The notes under the pieces: model-generated
Told to the model about the DNA's origin: nothing
The model's input: only the letters and a program-made list of their open reading frames with translations
The model's database searches: none
Made by a program: the position numbers and the translations under genes
Part shown: one piece after another, positions 34,242 to 47,653 of the stretch
Layout: each line of letters opens with the position of its first letter
Numbering within the stretch: position 1 is the stretch's first letter
Source: Telopea speciosissima
Lineage: Eukaryota; Streptophyta; Magnoliopsida; Proteales; Proteaceae
Assembly (NCBI RefSeq): GCF_018873765.1
Contig: NC_057923.1
Coordinates: 61,808,593-61,872,592 of the forward strand
Length of the DNA: 64,000 bases
Direction: 5' to 3'

Positions 34242-35035
34242 AGAAGTCCCTTCCCTCCACCACCAAAAGCTAAAAACCCATTATCGGTTCTTGTTTCAAG
34301 GTCAAAAGTTACTCAAAAACTACAATGGCCACCACGACCACCCACCCCCAACTGAGAAAAATCAAAACACATTCCCAAGGAATGCAAGTTGTGCATTTCC
34401 ATTGATGAAGAAGGTACTAGAGCATGAACCGAAGATGATGCCATGCCACGCATCAGCGTCTCTGTTATCCCCCAGTTGTCCACTATTGATGTGTCTCGTC
34501 TTGGGCCATTGATCAAGGTATCGGATCCTTGCAATGTTCTTGCTCCACCACCATTGTTGCCACTATGTAGGAGCTTCTCCTAAAATGCTTTCGACGATGA
34601 TCGAAAGATTATGGAGGTTTTCCTGATCAGGCATGGTGAGTGTGGCATCTAAAGCCATATGTGATGTTGGGTGGAGCTATGAATTTTTATCACCTGTGGT
34701 TCCAGTGCCTCTAATAAAAGGGGTGGACCCCACCCAAGAACTGCACAACCGTATCGGGCAGGGGAACCGCAAGTGATTAAGGTCCATGGAGCTACCGCAC
34801 AATTTCAAAAAAAGGCTATAAGAAATATTCTTGCAGCAAAGAATAAGGAAGAAGAAAGAAAGTAGAGAAGAAGAGGAGAGGGTGGAGGGGGTGTGAGATT
34901 ATTATCTCACATGATCAAGGGTACGAGGAAGGGAAAGGTAGGAAAAGATTACAAAGTTGTTTGAATACATTTTAAGTCAAAACCACCCAATTTTGGTCAA
35001 CTTAAATCCCTATTTTTATTTACCAAAAGGTCCTA

Positions 35036-35765
35036 AGGCCTGATTTGGTATGATTTCTATTTCAATTTCAGGGGGTGATTTCTATTTCTGAAATTGTTTG
35101 GTTTGATTTTTGCACCTTATTTCAGTGAACTAGAAATCAAGTGAAATAGAAATTCTGAAATAGCTGAGGAGCTGTTTCAGAATTTCTATTTCTTTTGATT
35201 TAGTACTCTTGCTCTTGAATGAACACATGGTTAATTTCATGGGCAAAGTAGTAATTTCATGTTAAAAATAAAACACCACCCTTCTTCTCCTAATGGTCTC
35301 ACCATCACCATCCCACTCCCACCATTGCCACCACCACCACTACTACCCTGTTACCACCACTACCACTACCCCGCTACCACCACCACCACCACTATCCTGC
35401 CATCACCACCACCGCCACCACCACCATTGCCATCACCACCACCACCACTACTACCCCGCTACCACCACCACCACCACTACCGCTGCCACCACCACTATTA
35501 CCATCGCCACCACCCCCACCCCCACTACTTTCACGTCACCACTACCCTACCACCACCGTCACCACCACCACTACCCCGCCGCCGCCACCACCACCACCAC
35601 CACCACCATTACCACCACCACCATTCTTCCCAAAGAAATATAGAGAATCTATTCTTAGAATTTGAACTATCAAATGGATTTTTTTATTCTTGAAATATTT
35701 CATATTGATACAGCCAAAACAATTTTAATTTTTTGACCAAAAATCTATTTGTTGACTATTTCAAG
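35036..35765. repeat. Dispersed DNA-element fragment with CCA microsatellite
   Basis: Starts CCTGATTTGGTATGATTTC and contains ACACATGGTTAATTTCATGG, the CCA-rich array, and AAAGAAATATAGAGAATC. The same order recurs at 47930-48430 and, less the array, at 36575-36965. No target duplication was found. Confidence 0.5.
35290..35632 (+). repeat. CCA/CAC trinucleotide microsatellite
   Basis: About 340 bp of imperfect CCA/CCG/CTA triplets. It yields His-, Pro- or Thr-rich open frames on the plus strand that are low-complexity artefacts. Confidence 0.9.
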
Positions 35766-36574
35766 GTATATCTTTGTTGATTAGGTCATTGATTGTGTCC
35801 TAGGTGTCTATAGTGTGAGAATCACGATAGATAGAATTTACAAGAGATATACAAATTACATAGTAATCATTTTTGCTGGAATGGAATATTTCCAATAAAC
35901 TTGGTCTTACACAAGACACATGATTTCCATTGAAATGTCACTTGCCGTCTCTGATGGATGATCAAGAACCTTGATTAACCATGAAGTCTATCACACCCCA
36001 CTTCCTGTAACACAAGAGATGTGACTAGGATGCCTACATCATCCTACTCAGCCTGCCAAAATCTCTGATGCAGTATCTTAACAACACAATTTGTACTCAA
36101 AACAATAAATAAATCAGAGCATTGGAATATAATATATATAAAATCACAATTATTACATAACCAAGTTTATTCTTTCTTGTTCTTTATACCAATACTCAAA
36201 ATATAATAATAAGAATATCATTTATACAACCATGTAATACCAAGAAAGGTATGAGGTTAGAGATGAGGTTGCAGGTCGTTAATGGCACCTTCTTCTTTCC
36301 CCGCCTTCTTCTTTCTCTCGATTCCCCTGTTGCAAGGGAAAAAATGCTTTTGTTTTTTTTTTTTAATTTTAAACTCCAATTAAAGGGTAATATCGTCTTT
36401 TGAATTGTTGTTTTAACACCGTTAGCCACTTAGGGTACAATTGATAGAATCTTTCAAAATTAAGGGAGGACATTATCATTATTCAAAACCCAGGGAAGGG
36501 GTTTGATATTATGAATACTTAGAGGGGAGGGGATGATATTTACTCTAATGATAATAATAATAATAAGGGCTCTA

Positions 36575-36965
36575 TTTGGTATCATTTCAAAGAGAGACCT
36601 TATTATATTTTAGTCCAATATATAATAATTATATTTTACTAACCGTCAAACCCTTATTATTATTTTTAATCATTGTAAAATAATTATTAGTATTTATATT
36701 TATTATGAATATTATTATTTTATTAGTATTATCATTATTCTTATTGTACCATTCTCATCATCATCATCATTCTTCTTCTTATTCTTCTTCTTCTATATAG
36801 AGAATCTACTCTTAAAATTGAACTACCAAATAGATTTCTTATTCTTAAAATATTTTAAATTGATGAAACAAAGCAATTTCAATTTCTTGACAAAAAAGTA
36901 TTTTGTTAATTTATTTTAAGAAATCAATTTAAAATAAAAATAGAAATCCAACCAAAGAGAGCCTA
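36575..36965. mobile_element. MITE-like element related to the 35-kb repeat
   Basis: Left end GGCTCTATTTGGTATCATTTC and right end GAAATCCAACCAAAGAGAGCC are inverted. The flanking bases are TAA on the left and TAG on the right, suggestive of a PIF/Harbinger-type target. Its right third matches 35640-35760. No coding sequence. Confidence 0.5.
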
Positions 36966-37680
36966 GGGTTGAGAATTCTCACCCTCTCTTTCTTGTAAAG
37001 AAAGATTTCTTCTTTTCCCTCCTTATATAGAGAAGGTATTCTCTCTCCTTATAAATAGTTGTCAGTGCTGTCCTCCCTCTTATCTCTATAAATTGTGAAC
37101 ATGTTCAAGAGCTATATTTCTGAAGAATATTTACACTTATGGATCTAGGTAACTCTAAGCTTTATCATGTAATGGATTGAATATCCTAATATTACGTGAA
37201 TTACGCTCAATGAAATAAAAATTTTGGAAGATCATTATTGACCAACAAATCCATGGGAAAACATATTCTTCTTTTCCAAAGGGATTGTTTGTTTGATAGG
37301 GTGGGATAGTTGAACGAACCATTCTAACCCATGGGATTTTGAGGTTGTTTGATCATATGGGTAGGAAATTATGGAAACATTAAAAAAAAAAATATCTCAC
37401 TTTTTTTATCGGTCTATGGAATGGTAAAGTTAGGGAAAAAGATTGCTCCCCACATGAGGACGCATTTTTTTGTGGATCCCAATCCTATAAGAGTTTCACC
37501 CCCGCTAAACAAAAAGGATTCCGGATCAGCCAGCCACAAGCACCCACGCCCCATGGAGAGGTCAGATCTGTCCCCACCCATCCCCATGTGGGTAGCAGAT
37601 CGGGAACTCAACAAAAAGGGCCAAAGAGACTAACGATCTACACCAAACCAAATTGCTGAAATCTGTTAACTTTAAATACA

Positions 37681-37806
37681 AGGCTACGTTTGGAAGTCAA
37701 TAAAAGAAAAGAAAATAAACTTTTTATGTGTTTATCTCTCTCCTAAGATTAAAAATTTTAAATTTTTTTCTTTTTCTTTTCTTTTCTTGGCATCCAAACG
37801 TAGCCT
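37681..37806. mobile_element. Short MITE with 35-bp inverted termini
   Basis: AGGCTACGTTTGG followed by AAAGAAAAGAAAA at the left is mirrored at the right end (TTTTCTTTTCTTGG then CCAAACGTAGCCT). It is 126 bp long and noncoding. No clear target duplication. Confidence 0.6.
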
Positions 37807-38609
37807 TAGGCTTTGCTTGGGAACCAAGAAAAGAAAAGAAAAGAAAAAATTCATACAAAATTGAATTTGAAAAAAAGAAAGAAAAAAGAAAGGATAATTA
37901 ATCATTACTTCATTTTTGACTAAAATCAAATCCAATGATTTAACCAGCCAAATCTATGCCCTATCAGTTTGAAAAAAGTGTAGACCATTGAATGGTTTCA
38001 TAATCCATTGTTATCTGGCTTTATTCAGCCACCATCCACATCTATGGTGATTCATCTGGAATACAATATAAAGATGAGAAACACAGTTACACTTGTCCTG
38101 ACAAACTTTTGCCATATCAGCTAAAACTGCCCCTACCCATGACATGTGTCGGCAATCTTAAGCCTTCACAAACCTGGCTGTGACAAGCATTTCTTCTTTG
38201 GTTGAGTTGGGAGTTGTCAGCAGATTAAGAGGGACAAGAGGTGGAGGAAGAAGATAAACATGTAACTTTATCTGCTTTGAATGAATCCCAGTGGATAAGC
38301 TTCCAATTCTTGAAAACTGAACTGGTCCTAATATTTCTGACAAGGACAGAACCATCCTTAGCTTAACCTCTTCCATTCCTTGCTCTTGGGGCATGTCTAC
38401 CTCTGCTAATGTCAGTTTCCACTTTTCCCATATATTGCATAAATACTCCAAAAAACTCTCCTCCTCTCATTCTCAATCTCTCTGTCAAGCTTAATAATCA
38501 TGTGATACAATTGTACAGAGAGAGTGGTTCATAATTTGAGATTCTCCAATGAAGCCAATCAGTAGGGGTAGCTTCAATAATATAAATTTTTGTTTCACTG
38601 ACCTTTATT

Positions 38610-38765
38610 AGTTTCTGGTCCACAGTTTTTTTATTTTTTATTTTACCCTTTCTCACATTAATTATTATGATTCAGATCAAGAAATTAGTATCTGGTCCAC
38701 AGCATTTTTATTTTTAATTTTTCCCTTTTTCACATTAATTATTATGATTCAGATCAAGAAATTTC
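38610..38765 (+). repeat. 77-bp tandem duplication
   Basis: CTGGTCCACAG ... ATTATGATTCAGATCAAGAA is present twice with a 77-bp offset. Confidence 0.7.
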
Positions 38766-39172
38766 CAATCTTCTATCCTTATAATATATAGAAAAAAATT
38801 ATTCCTTTCCACTATAAATATTTACAAAAGATCGTAGGATACACTTTGATTATAAATGGATGGCTCATTTTTAGCCACCATTCAATAGCATATTACTCTT
38901 GGTCAGTAGCAGATGCTGCCTCACACACAAATCCCATGTCCTCAATAATTGTACCCTGATTATTGGTTTTGAGTCCTAGTTTGTGATTTAAGACTTGGGA
39001 GTTGGGACCTTTGAGCCTAATTCAACAGGTAGCTTTACACTTGCAGAAATTGGTTGAGTCATTTTGGTTAACAATTTAGACTGAATTATAGGCTTCAGAA
39101 TTGTGATCAATTCTTATACCATTGCAGTATTCATGTCAAATCTATGCCATATCAGATCTAAGGTGGTATGTA

Positions 39173-39950
39173 TGGCTTAGTCAATTGATACGATCTTCAA
39201 ACCAAAGCCAACTTGGAATTTCTGAAACTAACTTAGAAGTTTTGAAACTAATCTGCATAGATTTACCTGAAAGACAAGGAAAGTACCACTTGGGGTTCAA
39301 AGATTGTACCTGACAAATGTTTAGTAACACAAATAAAAGAGAAAAGAGCAATCACTCATCATAAACATGAACAAACAGACGAATGCATTATTTAGTTAAC
39401 CAGTGTAGATAACTAACAGTCATACAAGTTATCTACAAACTACCGATCTTTGCCTCAAATGCAAGTATATTAGTCTCATTTGAATCTTAGATTTTTCTTG
39501 TTTCTTCTTCCTCTTCCCCCTCACCTTCCTCATCTTCTCATTTGAAACTATTGTTGTAGTAAAAGAATTACAGATCTCAGGGGAGACTGGCTTAGTCAAT
39601 TGATATGATCTTCTAACCAAAGCCAACTTGGAATTTCTGAAACTAACTAGAAGTTTTGAAACTAATCTGCATAGATTTACCTGAAAGACAAGGAAAATAC
39701 CTCTTGGGGTTCAAAGATTGAAGCTGACAAATGTTTAGTAACACAAATAAAAGAGAAAAGATCAATCACTCATCATAAACATGAACAAAAAGAAGAATGC
39801 TTTATTTAATTAACCAGTGTAGATAACTAATAGTCATACAAGTTATCTACAAAATAGCTATCTTTGCCTCAAATGCCAAGTATATTAGTCTCATTTGAAT
39901 CTCAGATTTTCTTGTTTCTTCTTCCTCTTCCCCCTCATCTTCCTCCTCTA
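39173..39950 (+). repeat. 415-bp tandem duplication
   Basis: A segment running from GGCTTAGTCAATTGATA through AACCAAAGCCAACTTGG, CATAGATTTACCTGAAAGAC and CTTCCTCTTCCCCCTCA occurs twice with a 415-bp offset (about 39173-39538 and 39588-39950). It lies 3' of the DUF1685 gene and has no coding sense. Confidence 0.8.
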
Positions 39951-40154
39951 TGCCGCCCATTTCCATCAGTAGCCATGGCCATAGTCATCAGATACCCAGC
40001 CCCGGCCAGACCCCTGTAACAAAAGAATTGCAAGAATTTGCATCCTGCAGATACTGGCCTTGGCGATATCAAGTAGAGATTTCCCTCTATAAATAAAGCT
40101 TGGACATCAAGTTGCAGCTGAAAGAATATATATAGCCATTACATTCCATCACTG

Positions 40155-41540
40155 TCAGCTGCATAACTTAACTGTGCATGCCACTGCTTGAGCCCAAAAC
40201 TTCAGCCTTGCTTTAACTTCATCCGGATCATCACCTGCAATGGGAATTAAAAAAAAATTCAGTTAATATTTCAATAGCCAGATTTTAATTCTCCGTATCT
40301 ATCAAGTTTCAAAAGAGATTGAATCTCAGAAAGACAAGTCAAGATATCAGGAACTAAAAGAATTGACATAATTCTCAAAATAAGTTCATGGATTAAGGTT
40401 AAAAAAATTTGTATCTAGAGTAATATACAAGTTAGATCGAAGTGTTATTGGATTCTTTGAGAATTACAACTTCAAATAAAGGGTAAAACATATGCAGGCA
40501 CCCCTCATAAATAAAAAAGGAAATTACTTCTCATTTTATTATATAAAACAGGGGGGATTACAATTTCCAATACCTTATAATGCAGATCTCTGCACATTAA
40601 AGAACTCAAAATTTCTAACACTACTTATATGGGCATCAAATCAAAGAACCCAATGTGCCAATGTATTTACTAAATTATCCTATAAGACAAGATTATAACC
40701 TGACACACTCATCAGAGCTTCATCTAGATAGATCAGTTGATCCAGATTAATTCTGCAAAGAAACAAAACATCAATTTGCAAATCTTCTAGTTGTGAAAAC
40801 AAAAAGAATCTATCGAAAAAAAAAAAAAAAAACCCTAACATAGTTGTTTATCAGATCAAACTCAAAACTAATTAGGGGAATCAATCTAGTCCACAAAATC
40901 CATTGATATCCAGTTAGACCACAAACAAGATGAGGAATGCCCAAAAGTGTTTATTCAGAATTTAAAATCAAACTCGATTTAGTAGTATCACGTACACATT
41001 CAAAAACCCCAAGAAAAAAAAATTCATAATTTTTAAGGATAGAATGAAAAGGAAGCAGCTTTGCATACCAGGGCTAGAGATCTTCCAGTTGGCAATCGGA
41101 CCTGAAGAAGAAGAGCAGGTCTCAGAAGTAACTGAAGAAACCGTAGATGTCTCCAGAGACTTTTGTTGCTCATCCATAAACCTCTGACTCATGGAGTAAC
41201 AAAGCTCCAGAGCAGGTAAGGTGTTGCAGAGCTCAGGGATTTCATCATAACTGAAACCAAACCCCAGATCCAAACAACCCTTCAACTCATCAAGATCATC
41301 ATCAGTCAAGCTCTTCGTCCTTGAGAACCCATTTGATCCTCCTTGTTCTTGGTCCTCCTCATCACCTGCTTCAACATACCCTTCAAGAAAAAATTGGTTT
41401 TTCTTCTTTTTCTTAGACCAAGGATCTCTATCTCTGAACCCAGCTCGTGGGCTCCTCTCTTCTGCAACTTCTTCATCTGAGACAAAGCTATCATCCCAAA
41501 TCGACGCCCTTGTTTCTGTATCAGACGAGAGGCTCTCCAT
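40155..41540 (-). CDS. DUF1685 family protein
   Basis: Exon 1 is 41540-41069 and exon 2 is 40234-40155, with donor GGTATGC and acceptor ATTGCAG. The joint is in phase and the protein is 183 residues. The N-terminal third is acidic and Ser-rich with a Lys run near residue 45. The DUF1685 core begins KSLTDDDLDELKGCLDLGFG and continues YDEIPELCNTLPALELCYSM. Exon 2 supplies the conserved tail GDDPDEVKARLKFWAQAVAC TVKLCS. This is a plant-specific family of unknown biochemical role. No transit peptide or membrane segment is evident, so it is probably nuclear or cytosolic (inference). Both exons are intact. Confidence 0.88.
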
Positions 41541-42066
41541 CTCTCGCTCTCTGTGCTGGCTGCTGAGTGTGCTATTGGGGACTTAAAGCCCTGTTTTTAA
41601 ACTAGAGAAGAAGCCCTAGCCAATGAATGGCGGTCATCATGTATGTATAGGATGGATGTATGTATGTTATGTGTAAGATGGTATACATACATGGATGGAT
41701 GATGGATGTGATGTGATAACAGCTGGGTTATGGGTGATAATGAGTGGAAATGACTTAACACGTGGAATTCTTTTTAAGAGCCGGTGGTGCATTAAATACG
41801 AAAGGATATGGGACCGAGCTAAGGGGGCCCCACCACGTTCTCTTCGATTTTGTTTCTGTTTGCAATCAAAATGACGATTTTACCCATGCTTTGATTTTAT
41901 ATGTTTTAAACGCTGTCCTAGTTTTTGGCAGCGAGGATAACCGAATCACCGTTGATTTTGCCCCTGATTACCTTGTAGCTTGTACTATTATATGTGTATG
42001 TAGTCGTCTTAGCTGGCAGTCCTAGTGATATGGAAATGTTGCATTTAAGAAATGATATAAAATATT

Positions 42067-42249
42067 GGGAGAGATTTCTTTGTGGGGGAGCGTAGGGGCA
42101 CGCTCACATGGCAACCAATGAGAGCGTGTTGATATCTCGGGGTAGAAATTTCGTCTTTCATGGGGTTGGGACTTGGGTTGGTCAATTCGGACCCTATTGT
42201 GTCTGGGCGTGGCCTGCGCCCCCTCCCCCCACCCAGAAAACATTTTCCC
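42067..42249. mobile_element. Mutator-type MITE, copy 1
   Basis: Starts GGGAGAGATTTCTTTGTGGG and ends CACCCAGAAAACATTTTCCC. The perfect 9-bp target duplication TAAAATATT flanks it (42058-42066, 42250-42258). Nine-base duplications point to the Mutator superfamily. 183 bp, noncoding. Confidence 0.85.
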
Positions 42250-42262
42250 TAAAATATTTTAT

Positions 42263-42399
42263 GGGAGAATGTTTTCTATATCGAAGGCATAGGCTGCGCC
42301 AGACATATAGGGGTGGGCGAAATGGCCATCCTACCCCTCTGAATGGCAGGCCCATGTGTCTAGGTGCAGGTTGCGCTGCGGCACAGAGAACATCATCCC
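42263..42399. mobile_element. Mutator-type MITE, copy 2
   Basis: Starts GGGAGAATGTTTTCTATA and ends CAGAGAACATCATCCC. The perfect 9-bp duplication ATATTTTAT flanks it (42254-42262, 42400-42408). Its left duplication overlaps the right duplication of copy 1 by five bases, so one element landed in the other's target repeat. Confidence 0.85.
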
Positions 42400-43437
42400 A
42401 TATTTTATTTATGAGAGAAAGAATTCTACCTAATCATGTGCGATTTACAACTCCAATGTCTAGAAACAAAACTGCATAAAATGATCGCAACACCCCTGGA
42501 AAGACAAAACTTGCTATGAACGCTACAATCATTTCATGTGACCAGAAATCTAGGCTAAGGAGGTCCACGCCCCACGCTCTCAGGAAGCTCTCTCTTGCCC
42601 TTTTTTACGTTGATGTTGGATTAATAATGTCTTTGGAGTGATAGAATGGTGGTGGGCCGTGATGGCTTGGCCATTGGTTTGGTGTTAATAGAATAGAATA
42701 AGTGCCACTTGGGTTATTGTTTAAAATTTAATTTTTGATTGAATGTCAGAACCATGTGTCTTTTTTAATAGTTTTAAAGCCTAAAAATAGGTAAATTTTT
42801 TTTGTTTTAATGGGAAAAACTAGTTGTCAAATGCATACTAAAATGGGCATTAAAGTGTTGTAACCAAGTTTTAGTTGTACAAGATACCCAAGATATGATT
42901 TCTTTTTTTTTTTGGGTAGAATACCCAAGATATGATTGATCAATATTAAAACCCAAGATATGATTAATCAATATAAAAACAGATATGTAGTTTCACAATT
43001 TTAAAATAAAGAATAAAAAACTATGAATCTTTAACTTTAGAGGTTATAAGTGTAACTATACTTTTTCTTGTTATGTTATAAAATAAAACAATATAGTATT
43101 AGTTTGGGAATATTCTCTCACCATCATCCTTCTCCACTTTGAAAACAGGGCCGAAACATGGGAAAGAGACAGGTGTGACTAGTTGGTGGTTGGCGGCCAA
43201 TAGACAAGTGAATCAGCGGCTAAGGGCAGCTTGGGGAGGAGGGGGGGAGTTGGCTGTCCTCATGCATTGCTGGTTGGCTGGTATGACTCCGTCAATTGCT
43301 TACTATGGCTGCAAGTGCCGATCACCACACGAGAGAGAGAGTCCCACAAGTTATAGCAAGATCCTTTCATAATTGTGTAGACTTGAGCTCATTCTTGGAT
43401 CCAGATCATCTACTGTGCGTTGTCTCAATTGCGTCGT

Positions 43438-43546
43438 GCTGCACAAACAGAGGGCCGTGCACAATGACCACCATTACCCCCACTTGAACAAGGCGCTCGG
43501 ATAAGGGTAAGACGGTCATTGTGCGTGGCCCTGTGTCTGTGCAGCA
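43438..43546. mobile_element. Hairpin element related to the 34-kb hairpin
   Basis: TGCTGCACAAACAGAGGGCC at the left is mirrored by GGCCCTGTGTCTGTGCAGCA at the right. The centre CATTACCCCCACTTGAACAA / GGCGCTCGG resembles the centre of the 34060-34241 hairpin. AATGACCNCCAT inside also recurs in MITE copy 4. Confidence 0.65.
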
Positions 43547-43559
43547 AGATAGTTGGGGC

Positions 43560-46500
43560 AGCCCGCGCAGTACAGGGATATGATCCCTCATTCTCACATG
43601 AGCTTAGCCTACTTCTCATTATAGATTTCTTATCTTCCTATAAACCTTTCTATTTGTTAATATTATTTCATGCATGCACGTGTAGTAGGAAATTAAGGTT
43701 TTATTGTACACGAATTTTATTTCTGTTTATTAGTATTATTTCATGCATGCATGCATAGTAACAAATTAAGGTTTCATTATACACGAATTTTCATATTTGT
43801 TTTAATTGTAACATCTTTTAATGGTTTTCTTTGTTTAAATCATGTCATGGTAAGTTAGGATATCTTCATCTTATTTTTTTATCTCTTGTATATTAGTTAA
43901 GGTTTCGCATGCAAGGGCATTAAGATAATTTTAATCTATTTATGTAAATTCAAATTTTGTAGTATTTTTGTTATTTTTATTTGATGTTACACTCTATTTC
44001 TGAGCATTTATATCTTCATGATACAATTTTGATTTAATAAATCTATCTTTGTTCCATTTATTGATGACATATTGATAGTGACATAATAGTCATTAATTTT
44101 CAATGGCTCCATTCCACCAGCTCTTTCCCCACTCCTATATATATGTATCTTTTGGCTTGTAACACAAAAGAAGAATTTGACTTCAATGTAACATCTTGTT
44201 ATGAGTGAGTCCCCTCTTAAGTTTAGGGAGTTCTTATTTGAATTTTAGGTCCTTGTGTGGTTGTGTGAGTTCTCAAGTGATCTCAGAGTTAAGTGGTCCT
44301 ATTTGACCCTTGAGTTAAGCGATCTTCTCTGACCCTTTGTTATCTTGTACTTCATTTCTCATTATGGCAATAAAAATTCTTTTACATTTTCAAGTTTGTT
44401 TTTGAGTTGCACATATTTCATGTTAATTTTATGCTTACAGTAAAATTTTTGGAATTGACTACATCTATGTACTAACGTCCTTGTTCGTAATATACTATTT
44501 AGATGATAATGGTAGTTTAACATAGGTTTAAGGCATTTTTTTATTATTTTCATGTATACTAATCTTTGTATTGTACATGTAGCTGGATAGAGATAACGTA
44601 TTTTTACATCTCATTTTTCGGCTGGATATAGGTAAAATGTTCATATTCCTCCCTTTTTCTTTTGTGTACTATTCTTTTGTCAAACAGAACATAATGCATT
44701 TCAATAGCATTCCTAATGGATTGAGTCCGATTTAACTGGGTGGACCAAGGTGCAATACCTTTTGTTCGTAACTTGGCACGAGTCCGATCTTTGGTCAGAT
44801 CAGTTCGGGTGAACATAATTTTATTTGTTGATCCGAGACCCTAATCTAAGTATCGATTCTATGTCATTGAGTCCAGGCCTTTTCAACTTACTGTTCTCAC
44901 ATGAGATGAAAAAGAATGAAAGTAGTTGGGATGTCATAATGGAGGAGAACGAGTTGTGCAAGATGATGATGGGGGAAATCACATGCTATCTCTCTCTCTC
45001 AAACATGCTGGAAGATTCAAAAACCCAAATAGTTCCATCAAACACCGTTTAACAAACACAATCACCTCCACATCTAACTACTATCTAAGTGATCCAACGT
45101 GTCAAAACTCCAATTATATGCAATCAAGTTAGGTAAGTTTACATCACGATTTCGTTCAGTTTATAGTTGGTTTTGTTGGTTCCAAACCGACAGTTTGTTG
45201 GTTCAAAATTGAACCAAACCAATGTTTCATAGCTCTAAACCAAAACCAAAATCAAAATCAGAATGATTATTTATGTTTCAATTCTGTCCAATTTTAAATA
45301 GTTGCTTCAATTTGATTTTAATCAATCAATTTTAATTTAGTTTCTAAGTTACCATTCCAAATTAACAGAGTCACTCTCATGCCAAGCCTAAAGTGCACAA
45401 GAGGAAGTGCATCATGATTTTTATATGACAAACCCACATGGTCAAGAAGAAGAGTTAGTTCAAAGAGAGTCAAAGCGGAGAGAGAGAGAATCAAAGATGT
45501 CGTGTACTATAATTTGTAAATCAGTTTTATTTTAATCATATTCTAAAAAAAAAATCTTAAAAGACAATTATACAACCATCATTGCAAAAATTCCAATTTT
45601 CTTTTTGAGGTTGATTTCGCTTCCCTTCCCTTCCTTTGCAAGAAGACGGAACTTTGTACATTTCTCTTGGGTTGAAAGGTCAAATTTTGTTGCCCATGAT
45701 TGCCATTAGAGCTTCCGTCTCATTTGTCAAATTTGAGAGAATAAAAATCAAGTAAATGAAGTGACAACAAAGCATTTCAAAGTCTCATAAAATTTAAAAG
45801 GGGAAGAGACACTAATCGGTCTTGTAACTCATACACTAGTGTGGGGGACCAATAAGAATGCGTGTAGAAGCATTTACCTGAATGAGATTTTTAAGTTCAT
45901 CACAAGTTAAATAATAATTTTGCACAGTTTTGTATCTAGATGCATGAATCTCGTGATTGTTTAGCATTCTTTTACCTAGTTATAATAAGGCACTTCTACT
46001 TATTTTGGATGATCATCGAGATGGAAAAGGATATTCTATTGTGCATATCGCATAGAACCCATACTTATCGTCAAGAATACCTCCTACATATTTGGGATGA
46101 TCACTTAGATTGTAAAGGATATTCTATAGTATAGAACCCAAATTTATAGTCAGGTATATAGTGCTAAAAGGAATATTCTTAAAAGGTTCAAAAGGTCAAA
46201 GTTGTAATTTTATGCTCTTCGATGCCTCGGTGTACGGCATGATTTTATTGCATGGTATCAGATTGGATATCCCATATCCATCCTTGCAAAATTGATACGA
46301 TATCCACACAGATTGAAACCGATATATATGATACGTATTGCCTGATACATGCGATATCAATACCTCAAACCATATCGCAGGGCCATGCCACAGGCAGCGT
46401 TTTTTTCATTTTTTTTTCCGGTTCAGAAAATTTAACCAAACGAGTGGGTGAGCCAGCCGAGTCCAGCTGGCACGACTTTGGCAGAGGGTTGGTCATCATC

Positions 46501-47640
46501 TAACCATCCCACAGACCTGGCATCGCTTTCGGAGATATGACATCATCATGGATGCATGCCATTGCCATTCATAATGCAAAATAATGCCTTGGCCATGCAT
46601 GCATGTATGTAATACATGACTGCAAAGGAATCGGTATCAGATGCCATGATTCATGACTCATGAGAGCATGAGACGAGGAGAGCCTACTTGGTGACTCTTC
46701 TGCTGGAATTGGCTTTCCGAGAAGACAAACATAGCCCTAACCCATGTGGCCTATCTTTATCGGCCCAATAATTTCATGAGAAACTCCAGTCAGCATTTGG
46801 TGAGCGAAATTAATACGGCAGAGAAAAAAAAAATGTTGCACTTGACCTAAATATCTAGAATGTTCTATCTCGTTCATATGAACACAAAAACTAATCATAT
46901 GGTTAATAGAATTATTAATTTAGACTGATCAGTGGACAATGATTTAGTAGGTGAGCTCTATTCCCTTGTTTGAAAATATATTTATCTTAAAGGGAAAAAG
47001 CTGGGTACGCTGCGCTGATAGGTGCCCTTGCATGTTTCATCCTCTCACTTCCTCTTTTAGAAAAAGATCCATTTATCTTTTCGTGTCCAATCTTGTGAAT
47101 GGTGTATGTTGCTAATGTATCAAAAGCTGACGATATGTAGTTTTTGTGTTTATCAATATTAAAAAAAATGTTGCATTGGATCACTTGGTGTGTGGGTTTA
47201 GTCCCACATCAGATGTGTGAGTGTGGTGTGTATTGTGTATATCTGTTATTACATGATCCCAACAGTTGATTAACCTTTTATATATAAAAAAAGGGGAAGT
47301 GTTCATACACGGTTGTGTAAGCATGTACAGTCGTGTCCCCTCTCACAAAGAGTTAGAAAAATCATAAACCCTCACCTATTAATTAATGTCTAGAAACTCC
47401 CACCCTCTCACATGTAAGCCGTGTATGAAAATTTTCCCCATAAAAAACAAACCTTCTCATATCTTAAACGGTAATGCTTTATGGATCTTTTCCATTCAGA
47501 GGCTCAAGCTAGGCCTAACATGGGGGTATAAAGGCCTCATTGTCTGGCTAGGTGAGGTTCACTCTTGGTGCCTAAGGCTTACATCCTGGCATATTAGAAA
47601 TATGGGCTAGGATGGTTCATCAGTCAAACATTGTTTCTTG
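43560..47640. other. Gene-poor AT-rich stretch
   Basis: No exon is supported. Visible structure includes an 80-bp duplicated CATGCATGCA/CACGAATTTT segment (about 43660-43790), an approximately 89-bp duplicated TTTGGATGATCA...AAAGGATATTCTAT segment (about 45998-46130), and TTTAGTCCCACATC near 47198, a word shared with the TRIM. Confidence 0.35.
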
Positions 47641-47653
47641 GATAATATATTAT

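Noticed and set aside
35259-35693. His/Pro/Thr-rich open frames
   Set aside because: Products of a CCA trinucleotide microsatellite.
38158-38451. 97-codon minus-strand frame (MEYLCNIWEKWK...)
   Set aside because: No family recognised, no splice context, and lies among repeats; possibly chance.
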